A stretch of DNA of 64,000 bases from Vibrio cidicii (GCF_009763805.1 NZ_CP046803.1:992001-1056000), one strand, 5' to 3'. Positions 48,386-57,940 are shown, numbered from the stretch's first letter. Program-made: numbers and translations. Notes: generated by a model from the sequence alone, not told the origin.

Positions 48386-50014
48386 TTAGCGTGGTGCAAA
48401 TGACCATGACATAGTATTTAGCGGGGTAAAATGCGCCTGCGCCTCGGTATGATGGAGCGAGATTTGCGTCGCCTCTGGCGGAGTAAAGATGCGCCCTGTC
48501 ATCACTTTTTCTCCGTCGTTGATGAAGATTTCCAGCGAAGAGTTATCGGCCAGAATGTGTAGTTTCACTTTATCGGACGTGAGCGCGAGTTCGCGAATGG
48601 TGTCGCCTTGGCGAATATCGGTGGCGCTGCGATCAAAACGCAGTACGCGCTGCTGTGCGTCTAAAGCTAGCACCACGCGATGCTGCTCATCGTGCATTAA
48701 GTGCAGTTCGCTGCCCCAAGGCAGAGTGACTTGCAGTTCAAAGCTTTTAGTACCAAGCGTGATTGGCTGAGCGCTTAGCGCCAGTGATTGTGTTTCGCCG
48801 CGCAGAGCGTCCAGTTCGGCCGTTGGCTGCTGGATAATTTGACCTTCTTGCCAACGAAGTTCACGCAGCGCGGTGAACTGGTGGATCCAACCGTTAGCAC
48901 AACTTGGGTGATCAATTTCGTCGGGCAGCCCCATCCAGGCGCACATTACGCGGCGACCATCGGCGGTTTGCAGGCTTTGCGGAGCATAAAAATCAAAGCC
49001 AGCGTCCAGTTCCCAACCTTGCAGAAAATGGAATCCGCCTTGCTCATCCTGCTCAACACGAAAGATGCGGTTTTGGTGCACTATGGTGTGGTGCGGGTTA
49101 TCTGAGGTGATGCCTTGGGGGCCGAACACGACAAACTGCTCACCATCGATCTCAAACCAATCCGGGCATTCCCACATATATCCATATGGCGCGAGTTCAA
49201 CGCCGTAGAGCCTATCGAACCGCCACTGATGCAGATCTTCACTGTGGTACACCGCCAACCTGCCTTGCAAATCTCGCGTCTGCGCGCCAAGCAACATGTG
49301 CCAACGACCTTGTTTGAACACCACTTTGGGATCGCGAATATGCTCGGTGACACCGGGCGGCAACGTGCGGATCACAGGCCCCATTTTTTCAAAAGTGCCG
49401 TTTGCACTAAGGCGAGCCGCACACTGCATGGTTTGTCTGTCACGTTCATGGCCAAGGCGAGTGTTGCCGGTGTAGAACAGCCACAAATTGTCGCCATCAC
49501 TCACGGCATGACCAGAAAATACCCCGTGACTATCGAACCAATCTGAAGGGGTGAGGGCGATGGACTGCCAAGCCCAGTTGACGAGATCCGCGCTTTTCAG
49601 GTGTACCCAGTATTTGTCTTTGTGCTCGCAAGCAAAAGGGTACCATTGATAAAAAAGGTGATATTCTCCTTGATGGTAGACAAAGCCATTTGGATCGTTG
49701 AGTAAGCCTTGCGGCGGTGAAATGTGCCATTGTGGGCGATAGGGGCAAGCGGTGGGTTGCAGATGCTGTGAGGCTTGTTGGCGCTGGCGAGCAGCGATAG
49801 CCAAACCCACCTTGGCAAGATCCTCATCGCTGATGCTGGCATCGCGCGCCATCGACAGTTGCCATTCTCCGAGGACAGACTCGGCGCAGACAGCGTCGGG
49901 CTGTGTAACGCGCTTTGCGTCGATCACGGCAACCGTCACTTGCCCCTTCGGTGCCAAAATTCGTTGGATATTATCGAGCCCGCCAGCGAGTTCGATAAGC
50001 TTTTCTAGTGACAT
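48386..50014 (-). CDS. scrB: Sucrose-6-phosphate hydrolase (GH32)
   Basis: 542 aa. GH32 motifs: GLLNDPNGFVYHQGEYHLFYQW (nucleophile Asp in NDPNG; given in two parts GLLNDPNGF and YHLFYQW), HIRDPKV (stabiliser Asp) and MWECPDWF (acid/base Glu). A C-terminal beta-sandwich follows. It splits the sucrose 6-phosphate made by ScrA into glucose 6-phosphate and fructose. Residues 1 to about 90 form an N-terminal extension before the catalytic propeller. A ScrR-type box lies 22 bases upstream of the start. Confidence 0.94.
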   Translation of the reverse strand: MSLEKLIELAGGLDNIQRILAPKGQVTVAVIDAKRVTQPDAVCAESVLGEWQLSMARDASISDEDLAKVGLAIAARQRQQASQHLQPTACPYRPQWHISPPQGLLNDPNGFVYHQGEYHLFYQWYPFACEHKDKYWVHLKSADLVNWAWQSIALTPSDWFDSHGVFSGHAVSDGDNLWLFYTGNTRLGHERDRQTMQCAARLSANGTFEKMGPVIRTLPPGVTEHIRDPKVVFKQGRWHMLLGAQTRDLQGRLAVYHSEDLHQWRFDRLYGVELAPYGYMWECPDWFEIDGEQFVVFGPQGITSDNPHHTIVHQNRIFRVEQDEQGGFHFLQGWELDAGFDFYAPQSLQTADGRRVMCAWMGLPDEIDHPSCANGWIHQFTALRELRWQEGQIIQQPTAELDALRGETQSLALSAQPITLGTKSFELQVTLPWGSELHLMHDEQHRVVLALDAQQRVLRFDRSATDIRQGDTIRELALTSDKVKLHILADNSSLEIFINDGEKVMTGRIFTPPEATQISLHHTEAQAHFTPLNTMSWSFAPR

Positions 50015-50035
50015 AACTTACCTAATAATAAATTC

Positions 50036-50047
50036 GGGAACGTTCTC
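50036..50047. promoter_or_regulatory. ScrR-type operator before scrB
   Basis: GGGAACGTTCTC, a LacI-family palindrome with central CG, directly upstream of scrB. Confidence 0.75.
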
Positions 50048-50169
50048 AAAAATATAAAACAAAGCAGATTTAGGCAAGTCTTTCTGGCAAAAGAGGAGGG
50101 CAGAGTGTCAGTGAGTGTGAGGCCGGGCACAGAAACCCGGCGCAAAAGAGAAAAAACTGAGAGGGGAGC

Positions 50170-51156
50170 TCAGCAAGTTTCGCGGCTGATATTTTGGAAG
50201 GTAAGCACCACTTTACTCATTTCCTGACCGCGCCCCGCGATGCGTTCAAGAAGCATTTTTGCGGCATTTTCTCCCGCTTTATCAAAGGCATAGTTGAATG
50301 TTGAAAGTGAGGGTGTGCTGACGTAAGCGAGTTCATCGTTCCCCACGCCCAGCACTTTGATCTGCTCGCCAACCTGAACGCCCTCTTCTTGCAAGGCTTT
50401 CACCGCCCCCACAGCCAAACGGTCGGTGGCGCAAAACAGGCCATCGAGTTTAGGATGCGCTTTAAGCTGTTCCTTTGCTAAACGGTAGCCCGACTCAATA
50501 GAGAAATCGCCGCGAACATGGAACAAAAGCGCTTGTTGATGAAACGCCAAAGATTGCTCTAACCCCTGTGAGCGCAGCACATCCACGGCGATGTCGTCCC
50601 TTTGCACACCAATAAAGCCGATTTGCGAGCAGCCCGCTTGGACTAAGCGGTTACCGGCCTCAAAGCCGACACGCATATCATCGTGCACCACGCTGGGAAT
50701 ATTGTGCATGGAGCCATCTTGCCCAACCAGCACCACGGGCACGGCGGATTGTTGGATAGCCTTGACCAGCGGTGCGTCTAAATGGGTGGCGTAAAAGACA
50801 ATGCCTTCGACACGCTTCTGGTTAAATATCTGAATATATTCAAGTTCTTTTTCATGAACTTGATGTGTATTGGCCAGCAGAACGTGTTTGCCTGCTTGTT
50901 CAAAAATGGCGGTGAGGCCATCCACACCTTGCGCCGTCGCATGGGAAGAGACGCGCGGTACAATCACCCCGATCAAATTGGTCTTTTGTGATTTTAAATC
51001 TTTGGCGACTTGATTGACGACGTAACCACATTCGGCAACAGCTTGTAACACTTTGATTTTTGTTGATTCTTTTACGCCGTACTCGTCGTTGATCACCCGA
51101 GAAACCGTCGATTTGGACACGCCAGCCATTTTGGCGACGTCATGCAAACTTGCCAT
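50170..51156 (-). CDS. scrR: Sucrose operon repressor ScrR (LacI family)
   Basis: 328 aa from ATG 51156, preceded by AGGA at proper spacing; the frame is open to 51180. N-terminal LacI HTH (SLHDVAKMAGVSKSTVSRVIN) and hinge, then a periplasmic-binding-type effector domain (NLIGVIVPRVSS, GLFCATDRLAVGAVKAL). LacI-family repressors of sucrose operons respond to fructose or its phosphates. Placed between scrB (same strand) and scrA (opposite strand); it probably binds the four GGGAACGTT palindromes. Confidence 0.92.
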   Translation of the reverse strand: MASLHDVAKMAGVSKSTVSRVINDEYGVKESTKIKVLQAVAECGYVVNQVAKDLKSQKTNLIGVIVPRVSSHATAQGVDGLTAIFEQAGKHVLLANTHQVHEKELEYIQIFNQKRVEGIVFYATHLDAPLVKAIQQSAVPVVLVGQDGSMHNIPSVVHDDMRVGFEAGNRLVQAGCSQIGFIGVQRDDIAVDVLRSQGLEQSLAFHQQALLFHVRGDFSIESGYRLAKEQLKAHPKLDGLFCATDRLAVGAVKALQEEGVQVGEQIKVLGVGNDELAYVSTPSLSTFNYAFDKAGENAAKMLLERIAGRGQEMSKVVLTFQNISRETC

Positions 51157-51334
51157 AAAGCATCCTATTTCACATTTCATTTGGGATTGATTGCAGAACG
51201 GGTCGATCTCAATCCGCTTTTAACGTGATTCTACCCCTGTTTTACGGATCCTCTGCGTTGAATTTACCGATCCCACTCACAGATTTCACCCGCATGTTTT
51301 GACCAATGGCGATTTATTGACAAGAATCTGTTTT

Positions 51335-51346
51335 GCAAACGTTCCC
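51335..51346. promoter_or_regulatory. ScrR-type operator before scrA
   Basis: GCAAACGTTCCC, matching the right half of the other boxes fully; 63 bases before the scrA start. Confidence 0.7.
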
Positions 51347-51409
51347 AAAAATGAAAACGAAATCGCAGTCAACCACTATACTGAAACGAAACAACAATCG
51401 GGGTGAGTT

Positions 51410-52849
51410 ATGGACTATCCAGTCATAGCAAAACAACTTTTAGAACATTTGGGCGGTAAAGCCAACATTCAGGCATTAGCGCATTGTGCGACACGTCTGC
51501 GCTTAGTCGTCAAAGATGAAGCGCTGATCAATGAGAGTGCGATTGATTCTCTAGACGGGGTAAAGGGTCAGTTTAAGGTCGCTGGTCAGTACCAGATTAT
51601 TTTTGGTTCTGGCATCGTCAACCAAGTGTATGCCGAAATGGCGAAACTCACCGGCATGGCAGAGATGTCGACCAACGACGTCGCCAGCGCGGGTGCAGAA
51701 AAGCAGAACGTTGTGCAGCGTGCGGTTAAAGGTTTGTCGGATATTTTTGTCCCTATCATTCCGGCGATTGTCGCGGGCGGCCTGCTGATGGGTCTGTTTA
51801 ACGTGCTAACCGCCAAGGGGCTGTTTATTGATGGGCAATCGCTGATTGACGCCAATCCGGGCCTTGCTGATCTCGCCAGTATGATCAACACTTTTGCCAA
51901 TGCGCCTTTCGTTTATCTCCCTGTTTTATTGGCATTTTCTGCTTCTCGTAAGTTTGGTGGCAACCCATTCCTTGGCGCGGCACTTGGCATGTTGATGGTT
52001 CACCCTGATCTGCTCAATGGCTGGGGTTTTGGTAGCGCGACGGTTTCCGGTACGGTGCCGACGTGGAATATTCTCGGTCTGGAAATCCAAAAAGTAGGCT
52101 ATCAAGGCTCGGTGCTTCCTGTGCTAGTGTCGGCGTTCATCTTGGCGAAAGTGGAGCTTGGCCTGCGTAAAGTGGTGCCATCGGTTCTCGATAACTTGCT
52201 TACTCCGATGTTGGCAATTTTCATCACTGGTTTTCTTACCTTCACGCTGGTAGGTCCGATCACTCGCGATGTTGGCTTTATGTTGGGCGACGGCTTGAAC
52301 TGGCTGTACGATTCGGCGGGCTTTATTGGCGGCGCACTGTTTGGCTTTATCTACGCGCCATTTGTGATCACCGGCATGCACCACAGCTTCATCGCGATTG
52401 AAACTCAGCTTTTAGCCGACATCGCGACTACGGGCGGCACCTTTATTTTCCCAATCGCGGCGATGTCAAACGTTGCGCAGGGTGCTGCGGCTTTAGCCGT
52501 CGGCTTCACCACCAAAGAGACCAAGCTGAAAGGCATTGCGTTGCCTTCGGGTATCACGGCGCTACTGGGTATTACTGAGCCAGCAATGTTCGGTGTGAAC
52601 TTAAAACTGCGCTACCCATTTATTGCTGCGATCATCGGCGCGGCGGTTTCCAGTGCCTTTATCACTCTGTTTAACGTTAAAGCTCAGGCGCTCGGCGCGG
52701 CAGGCTTGCCAGGCGTCATCTCAATTAACCCAGAGAAGATCGGCTACTACGTGGTGGGCATGGTGATCTCTTTTGCTGTTGCCTTCGGCTTAACCGTCAT
52801 GCTTGGTATGCGCGAAAAAGCCAAACAAGGCGTTCGCGCTACGGCGTAA
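51410..52849 (+). CDS. scrA: PTS sucrose-specific enzyme IIBC
   Basis: 479 aa. N-terminal EIIB domain with phosphorylated Cys in AHCATRLRLVVKDE (about residue 26), then a membrane EIIC domain with about ten segments (FVPIIPAIVAGGLLMGLFN, FVITGMHHSF, GITEPAMFGVNLKLRYPF, here named in parts). It takes up sucrose and phosphorylates it to sucrose 6-phosphate for ScrB. There is no EIIA domain; it must use the EIIA of the glucose system. Ends in a strong terminator. Confidence 0.94.
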   Translation: MDYPVIAKQLLEHLGGKANIQALAHCATRLRLVVKDEALINESAIDSLDGVKGQFKVAGQYQIIFGSGIVNQVYAEMAKLTGMAEMSTNDVASAGAEKQNVVQRAVKGLSDIFVPIIPAIVAGGLLMGLFNVLTAKGLFIDGQSLIDANPGLADLASMINTFANAPFVYLPVLLAFSASRKFGGNPFLGAALGMLMVHPDLLNGWGFGSATVSGTVPTWNILGLEIQKVGYQGSVLPVLVSAFILAKVELGLRKVVPSVLDNLLTPMLAIFITGFLTFTLVGPITRDVGFMLGDGLNWLYDSAGFIGGALFGFIYAPFVITGMHHSFIAIETQLLADIATTGGTFIFPIAAMSNVAQGAAALAVGFTTKETKLKGIALPSGITALLGITEPAMFGVNLKLRYPFIAAIIGAAVSSAFITLFNVKAQALGAAGLPGVISINPEKIGYYVVGMVISFAVAFGLTVMLGMREKAKQGVRATA

Positions 52850-52879
52850 TACACCCCCCTAAAATGCGATTACGCTTTT

Positions 52880-52905
52880 GCCCACTCCATCGAGTGGGCT
52901 TTTTT
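52880..52905 (+). terminator. Terminator after scrA
   Basis: GCCCACTC (52880-52887) with GAGTGGGC (52892-52899), then TTTTTT. Confidence 0.92.
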
Positions 52906-53011
52906 CTACCTAAAACGTCTGACAAAACAATTTTTGCGTCCGTTTAGCAAAGTCAAAAACAATTTCTCTGGTTAGGATAACGGCAAGATTCGATTAAAAA
53001 CGAGCGTAAAA

Positions 53012-53926
53012 ATGGCCGAGATAACAAGCAAAGCCGACACCAACCAATACCAAACTGGCGCAGCGGCCATATTACTGGCCTGCATTTTATGGGGCACCAC
53101 GGGTACGGCGGCCAGCTTTACCCAAGCGGTTTCGCCCCTCGCGACGGGTGCTTTTGCCATGGGGGTTGGAGGCTTGCTGCAAGCCCTGATCGCCAGCAAG
53201 ATAATCGCTTATCAACGTCGTCAGTTGTGGCAGTTTCGCTCGGCGCTGCTTTGCAGTGCGCTTGCTTTAGCCGTCTATCCGCTGGCGTTTTATACGTCGA
53301 TGCAACTAGCGGGTGTGGCGGTGGGAACGGTGGTTTCGATTGCCAGTGCGCCGTTTTTTACCGTGCTTATCGAGCGTCTTTTTGGCAAAGGGTTAAGCAT
53401 TTCTCGGCGCTGGTGGCAGAGCTTTGCAACTGGCGCTTTGGGTATCGCATTACTGGCGGGGGCGAAAACGCCGATGCATGCGCAAAGTGGTCGCGATTAT
53501 CTGTTTGGTATCGCGCTTGGTTTAGTAGCAGGGCTAGCCTACGCGATTTACTCTTGGGTTGCGAAAGCGATGATCGTTCAAGGGGTTAAATCACAAGCGG
53601 CGGTAGGAGCTATCTTCGCCCTTGGCGCGCTCTTGTTGTTGCCCAGCCTAGCACTGACTGGTGAGAACTTGTTCGCAAACCCACTCAACAGCAGCATTGC
53701 CTTGTATATGGCTGTGTTTCCTATGTGCGCGGGTTACCTGCTGTTTGGCTACGGGCTGCGCCATGTCGAAGTGCACAATGCCAACTTGCTGACGCTGTTT
53801 GAGCCCGTGGTCGCCAGCCTTCTGGCTGTGTGGATTGTTGGTGAGAGCATTTCTCTGCTTGGCTGGCTGGGCATTGCCCTGATTGGTGGATGTTTGGTGA
53901 TGCAAAGTCAGCCCAAAGGCGGTTGA
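53012..53926 (+). CDS. EamA/DMT-family transporter
   Basis: 304 aa with ten predicted membrane segments in two EamA repeats. The first repeat starts GAAAILLACILWGTTGTAASF and the second ends in the LFEPVVASLLAVWIVGE motif; both are family hallmarks (kept short here: LWGTTGT, FEPVVASLLA). It probably exports a metabolite or amino acid; the substrate is unknown. Stand-alone gene, followed by a hairpin and then the defence island. Confidence 0.88.
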   Translation: MAEITSKADTNQYQTGAAAILLACILWGTTGTAASFTQAVSPLATGAFAMGVGGLLQALIASKIIAYQRRQLWQFRSALLCSALALAVYPLAFYTSMQLAGVAVGTVVSIASAPFFTVLIERLFGKGLSISRRWWQSFATGALGIALLAGAKTPMHAQSGRDYLFGIALGLVAGLAYAIYSWVAKAMIVQGVKSQAAVGAIFALGALLLLPSLALTGENLFANPLNSSIALYMAVFPMCAGYLLFGYGLRHVEVHNANLLTLFEPVVASLLAVWIVGESISLLGWLGIALIGGCLVMQSQPKGG

Positions 53927-53932
53927 ATAGAG

Positions 53933-53953
53933 AAGGGCGTAGTACGCCCTTTT
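53933..53953 (+). terminator. Terminator after the EamA gene
   Basis: AAGGGCGTA (53933-53941) with TACGCCCTT (53943-53951) then TT; the loop forms by fraying of the central bases. Confidence 0.75.
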
Positions 53954-53986
53954 ACAGTGTAAATTTGGGGGGTTAACTTGTTTTTG

Positions 53987-54028
53987 GACAGAACCTTGTT
54001 AGAGTACTTGTTCTAAAAGGGTTCTGTC
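53987..54028. repeat. Inverted repeat GACAGAACC ... GGTTCTGTC at the edge of the defence island
   Basis: Perfect 9-bp arms at 53987-53995 and 54020-54028 with a 24-base spacer. The segment lies between the EamA terminator and the end of the RloB-like gene and does not serve as a T-run terminator. It may mark an insertion boundary. Confidence 0.45.
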
Positions 54029-54152
54029 AGATAAGAAAAAGTATCTTGTTTCTATAGAAATTTAGAAAATGTCCCGTAACGTTTTCCGTGCCTAACTCTC
54101 GACTGTGAAGATATTACCCACACCCCATCAATGGAAATTAAACTATTTGTAT

Positions 54153-54671
54153 TTATTTTTGATTAGAGAGCAATTCTCTGAGCTTAACAATCTGCTCTTT
54201 TTCAGTAGCATCCAAAACTTTTTTTGAAAATGATTTTTGATAGCTAGTCTTTTGAGTAGGGCAGCCACCAAGATAAGGTCTAAGTTTAGTTTTACAACTG
54301 TCACCACAGGTTCCAGCCTTAACACCAAGAACATCAAGCAGCATCCCCTCAAGACATACAGGTGTGGATAAAATTACTTCAATCTTATGCTTTTTCGCAT
54401 ACGCCCAATCTTGTTGCGGTATTGCGACGTCACTATCCATTAACACATATCGTTTGTCGTATGCGGCTTCTTGGCTCTTTTTAGCAGACATGAGAATATT
54501 TCTAGGTGAACCACCATCTGATGATTCTATTTTAACTACTTGGCCAGTTTCTCGGCCGTCATAGTTGTCTTTCATGTGATTCAAAAATGCTCTGTCGTGA
54601 ATACCCTCACCAACGACGATTAGTGATGCAACATTAGCCTTTCTAACTTTCTTTTTAGCCAACTTCAACAC
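54153..54671 (-). CDS. RloB-like protein, partner of an AAA ATPase (abortive-infection type)
   Basis: 172 aa, starting two bases after the ATPase stop, so co-translated with it. TOPRIM-like layout: SLIVVGEGIHDRAFLNHMKD with an acidic residue near the start, and YVLMDSDVAIPQQDW with DxD, as in RloB/AbiLii proteins. A later Cys-rich stretch (TCGDSCKTKLRPYLGGC) is found in relatives. Probably the effector nuclease of a two-gene phage-defence unit. The assignment is by motif and gene pairing. Confidence 0.7.
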   Translation of the reverse strand: MLKLAKKKVRKANVASLIVVGEGIHDRAFLNHMKDNYDGRETGQVVKIESSDGGSPRNILMSAKKSQEAAYDKRYVLMDSDVAIPQQDWAYAKKHKIEVILSTPVCLEGMLLDVLGVKAGTCGDSCKTKLRPYLGGCPTQKTSYQKSFSKKVLDATEKEQIVKLRELLSNQK

Positions 54672-54673
54672 TC

Positions 54674-55858
54674 CTATACGTTGGGTACAGCACCTAGAGC
54701 ACCAGCTTGGTACTTAGCGTAAAGGTTGTCATCGGCACGAATTCCTACCATTTCATCCAAACGCCATGCATCACTTTCAAGACACTCTTTTTCTACGAGG
54801 TAGACTTGATGTTTCTTGAGCATATTTAGTATTTCTGGGGTGTGGCAAGTAAAGATAATTTGTGCATCATGTTGGTTAGTCTCTTTATGCTTAAACCAAT
54901 CCAGAATGACTGGAAGCATGTGAGGGTGGAGGTCGTTATCAATCTCATCTAGTATAGCAACACCACCATATTGTAATACTGGCAGTACCCTGCGAAGCAT
55001 TACGAAAAGAGCTTTAGTACCGCTAGACTCCTCGAATAATGGGAGTGTAAATTCACCTTTTTCACACTTATGGATAGCGAAAGGAAAGTCAAACTCGTGT
55101 TCCTCTCCTTTCTCATCTGTAACCTTTTGCTGTTTATATTCAATATCGTGAATTCCCAAATCGAAATCAAAGACAGCTTGGTGTAATCTCTGTTTCAACT
55201 TACTCTCATCTTTTAGAAATTCGGTCGCTTCCAGAATATCACCATCATTGAAATGTCTACGCCCCATCATATTCACATTGAAAATAAAACTATTAAAGTA
55301 CGTATAGAGTTCGGATGCATTAGAGACGTTTTGCTGGAATGCAGCTGAAATAACAGAGACATTACTTCTCACTTTTTTAGCTTGAGCCACAGAAAAGCCG
55401 AAGCCTTTTTGCTTGTAGCTGTACCCATCATCAGCTTTCTCTCTAACAAACACATACGAGTAGCTACGACTAGTTTTTTTATACAGTGATTCCAACAAGA
55501 CATCATTTTTTGTAACCGACAAGTTGTACTTGTACTGCTCCCCACCGAGCATGAAGTGCAACTCAAAATCAGTCGGCCTATCGGCATACAATCGGTGGGG
55601 CATGTATGGGATACTTTCAGAAGGTTTATAGTCGAACGCAGAAGTCGATATAAATGAACCAAGGAAAGCAAGTGGACGCAACAGCTGAGTCTTACCAGCA
55701 CCATTAGCCCCAACAACTGCCAATACCTTGTTTAGACGCTCACCAGATTCTAGGTTTATGTCGTAGTAGGAAGCTGATGGTTTTTTCCCAACTTCAAAAG
55801 AAACTTCTTGCTCGTTGCCAAATGAGTAGAAATTTTTACAGATAAACTTTATTAGCAT
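54674..55858 (-). CDS. AAA/ABC-type ATPase of a RloA/AbiL-like defence pair
   Basis: 394 aa. SMC/OLD-type ATPase split by an insert: FICKNFYSFGNEQEVSF at the N-terminus, Walker A VVGANGAGKTQLL (about residues 48-57), a signature-like SSGTKALFVMLRR, Walker B GGVAILDEIDNDLHP and H-loop IIFTCHTPEIL. This pattern with a downstream RloB-like gene is that of RloA/RloB and AbiLi/AbiLii modules, in which the ATPase senses infection and releases or drives the effector. The start ATG 55858 has a poor ribosome site and is preceded by a strong hairpin. Confidence 0.75.
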   Translation of the reverse strand: MLIKFICKNFYSFGNEQEVSFEVGKKPSASYYDINLESGERLNKVLAVVGANGAGKTQLLRPLAFLGSFISTSAFDYKPSESIPYMPHRLYADRPTDFELHFMLGGEQYKYNLSVTKNDVLLESLYKKTSRSYSYVFVREKADDGYSYKQKGFGFSVAQAKKVRSNVSVISAAFQQNVSNASELYTYFNSFIFNVNMMGRRHFNDGDILEATEFLKDESKLKQRLHQAVFDFDLGIHDIEYKQQKVTDEKGEEHEFDFPFAIHKCEKGEFTLPLFEESSGTKALFVMLRRVLPVLQYGGVAILDEIDNDLHPHMLPVILDWFKHKETNQHDAQIIFTCHTPEILNMLKKHQVYLVEKECLESDAWRLDEMVGIRADDNLYAKYQAGALGAVPNV

Positions 55859-56277
55859 GCAAAAGCCATAATCAACATATTTTTGTTGATTATGGCTCTT
55901 GGTGGTGCATTTTTCAACCGTGTTAAGTGTGATTTATGTCTAGTACTCAAGTTGTTAAACATGGGGTGTTGGACTTTTGTATATATGTTACTGGGAAATA
56001 CATCGACTGCCATATTTTGCTAAACGCCAGCGAAACCATACTGGCGTAGCTTTGTGTAATAGATAGTCATCCTAAAATGATGTTTTCCCGTTTTTTTAGT
56101 CTTACTTGTATTATAAAAAGTAAGTCAAGTGATGCCTTGGTAAAGTGTGTATTCAATCTGGCGAAACAAAGAAAGGGGCAATTTCGATCTGCCTGCACCG
56201 CTAGCTCACAAATGTGTCCTGACATATAGGTACTGATAAGTCGTTATCTATAATCTATGGTAATACGCACTTCAGGG
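55859..56277. other. AT-rich region between the defence pair and the LysR gene
   Basis: 419 bases without a gene. It holds the hairpin at 55864-55897 and a second inverted repeat, ACGCCAG (56024-56030) with CTGGCGT (56041-56047). Base composition is clearly more AT-rich than the flanking core genes, as in the defence genes themselves. Confidence 0.5.
55864..55897 (-). promoter_or_regulatory. Perfect 14-bp inverted repeat just before the ATPase start
   Basis: AGCCATAATCAACA (55864-55877) and TGTTGATTATGGCT (55884-55897) with a six-base spacer; the near arm ends five bases from the ATG. In DNA it could be an operator, in RNA a hairpin that hides the ribosome site. Either would keep the pair silent until needed. 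Confidence 0.6.
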
Positions 56278-57187
56278 TTAAGCCTTTGTATTTATGTTAT
56301 TTCCATTCGCCGTGGCGAGCTTGTCAATCACAAAGTCCAAAAAGACTTTTACTCGTTCAGGCTGGTAATTGCCTCCGCCATATAGCGCGTTTAACGGATA
56401 CTCAAGCGGCTTAAAACCGACATCAAGCTTTTGCAATAAGCCCTTTTTAACATAAGGGGCAACAATCATATCCGGCTGATAGCTTGCTCCGACCTCGGAG
56501 AGCGTCAATTGGCGGATCATCCTTGGGCTATTGCTTTTGAAAACGGTGTTTACGGTAAAGCTATTCCCTTGGCCCAAAGAGCTGAGCACGGGCCAACGCG
56601 CTGTCGGGTGAAGGTTGCTATCGATAAGGCAAGGAAGTTGTGACAGCGCCATACCTTGGCTATACCGCTTTGCTAAATCGGGTGCGGCATACACCGAGCT
56701 TTGAAGTGACATTATCTTACGATATCTCAAACTGGAGTCTGGTAGTTTCACTGGCACGAAACGCGATGTCTATCGCTTGCTCAACTAAGTTAAGCTTCTG
56801 ATTGGTAACGATGATGTCAATTTGAATATTGGGATAGCGAAGGTGGAACTCAGGAATGAGCGGACTTAATAGCTCCTCGGCAAAACCTTGCGAGGCCGTT
56901 ATACGCAAAGGCCCAGAGACTTCTCTGTTTTTGGCATGGAGCTGCTGGTACAACTTATCAAGATTGGCCAAAACATGTTGCGCTTGAATGTAGTATTCGT
57001 GGCCAGACTGGTTGACAGAAAGTTTGCGGGTCGTGCGATGAAACAGTTTGACTCCGAGCTGCTCTTCGACACTGTTAACGTATTTGGAGGTAAGAGATTT
57101 AGAAATACCTAAACGCTCTGCAGCGGCAGTGAATGAGCCTGTCTCTATGACGGCGACCACTGTTCTCATTCCATCGATAGTATCCAT
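56278..57187 (-). CDS. LysR-family transcriptional regulator (frameshifted in this sequence)
   Basis: 302 aa once one T is removed from TTT at 56746-56748; the join then reads DIAFRASELPDSSLRYRKI, the usual LysR segment. N-terminal HTH: FTAAAERLGISKSLTSKYVN. The effector domain follows (PLRITASQGFAEELLSPLIP). Divergent from the glutathione S-transferase gene at 57287 across 99 bases, which it probably regulates. Confidence 0.88.
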
Positions 57188-57286
57188 GCATTATCAACAT
57201 AGTGGAAATTATCATTCCATGGTAGCGGGGTTTTTCTTCTTAGCAAGTTGTTCTTAAATAGAAAAACAATCAGTTAGGAGAAAACG

Positions 57287-57940
57287 ATGCTTAAACTATA
57301 TTGGCACCCCATTTCAGGGCATGCACACCGCGCGCATATGCTATTGAGTATGCTCGAATTGGATTTTGAACTCATTACCGTTGATCTGCCTGCTGGGGAG
57401 CATCAACAAGCCGAATTCTTGGCGCTTAACCCTTTTGGTCAGATCCCCGTACTGGTGGATGGTGAAACGGTCATTGCTGACTCAAACGCGATCTTGGTCT
57501 ATCTCGCCAGCGTTTATGATAAAGAGCGGCAATGGCTGCCGGATTCACCGCAAATGCGCGCGCATATTGAACAGTTTCTTTCTCTTGCCGCGCATCGACT
57601 CGCGGGCTCAATCGCCAAACTGCGCGCGGCGAATTTATTTAACCGAGCGATAGACAGTGAACCGCTGACTCAAGAAGCATATAAGCTGCTAAAACAGCTC
57701 GAGAGCTACCAACATGGCCGCCAGTGGTTGGTCGGAAGCGCGCCGACTATTGCTGACTTAGCCCTCTACAGTTACATCAAGTTAGCGCCAGAAGGCGGCA
57801 TAAGTTTGGCGGATTTCCCTGATGTGCAAGCGTGGCTGAAACGAGTCGAAGCGTTACCTCACTTTGTCCCCGTGCAACTGTCGAATGTGGGGCTGCGCAA
57901 GGAGGCACCAAGCAGCGGCGCGAATGAAAATAATGACTAG
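57287..57940 (+). CDS. Glutathione S-transferase family protein
   Basis: 217 aa, AGGAG before the ATG. N-terminal thioredoxin-like GSH domain: LYWHPISGHAHRAHMLLSML with the catalytic-position Ser, FGQIPVLVDGETVIADSNAI (cis-Pro and Ser for GSH; short form NPFGQIPVL). C-terminal helical domain with WLVGSAPTIADLALYSY. The role could be conjugation or reduction of an electrophile; the substrate is unknown. Controlled perhaps by the divergent LysR. Confidence 0.88.
   Translation: MLKLYWHPISGHAHRAHMLLSMLELDFELITVDLPAGEHQQAEFLALNPFGQIPVLVDGETVIADSNAILVYLASVYDKERQWLPDSPQMRAHIEQFLSLAAHRLAGSIAKLRAANLFNRAIDSEPLTQEAYKLLKQLESYQHGRQWLVGSAPTIADLALYSYIKLAPEGGISLADFPDVQAWLKRVEALPHFVPVQLSNVGLRKEAPSSGANENND

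Noticed and set aside
54085..54100. Integron attC-like end (GCCTAAC) near the defence pair
   Set aside because: Only a seven-base half-site match; no partner core site or typical folded attC around the two genes.
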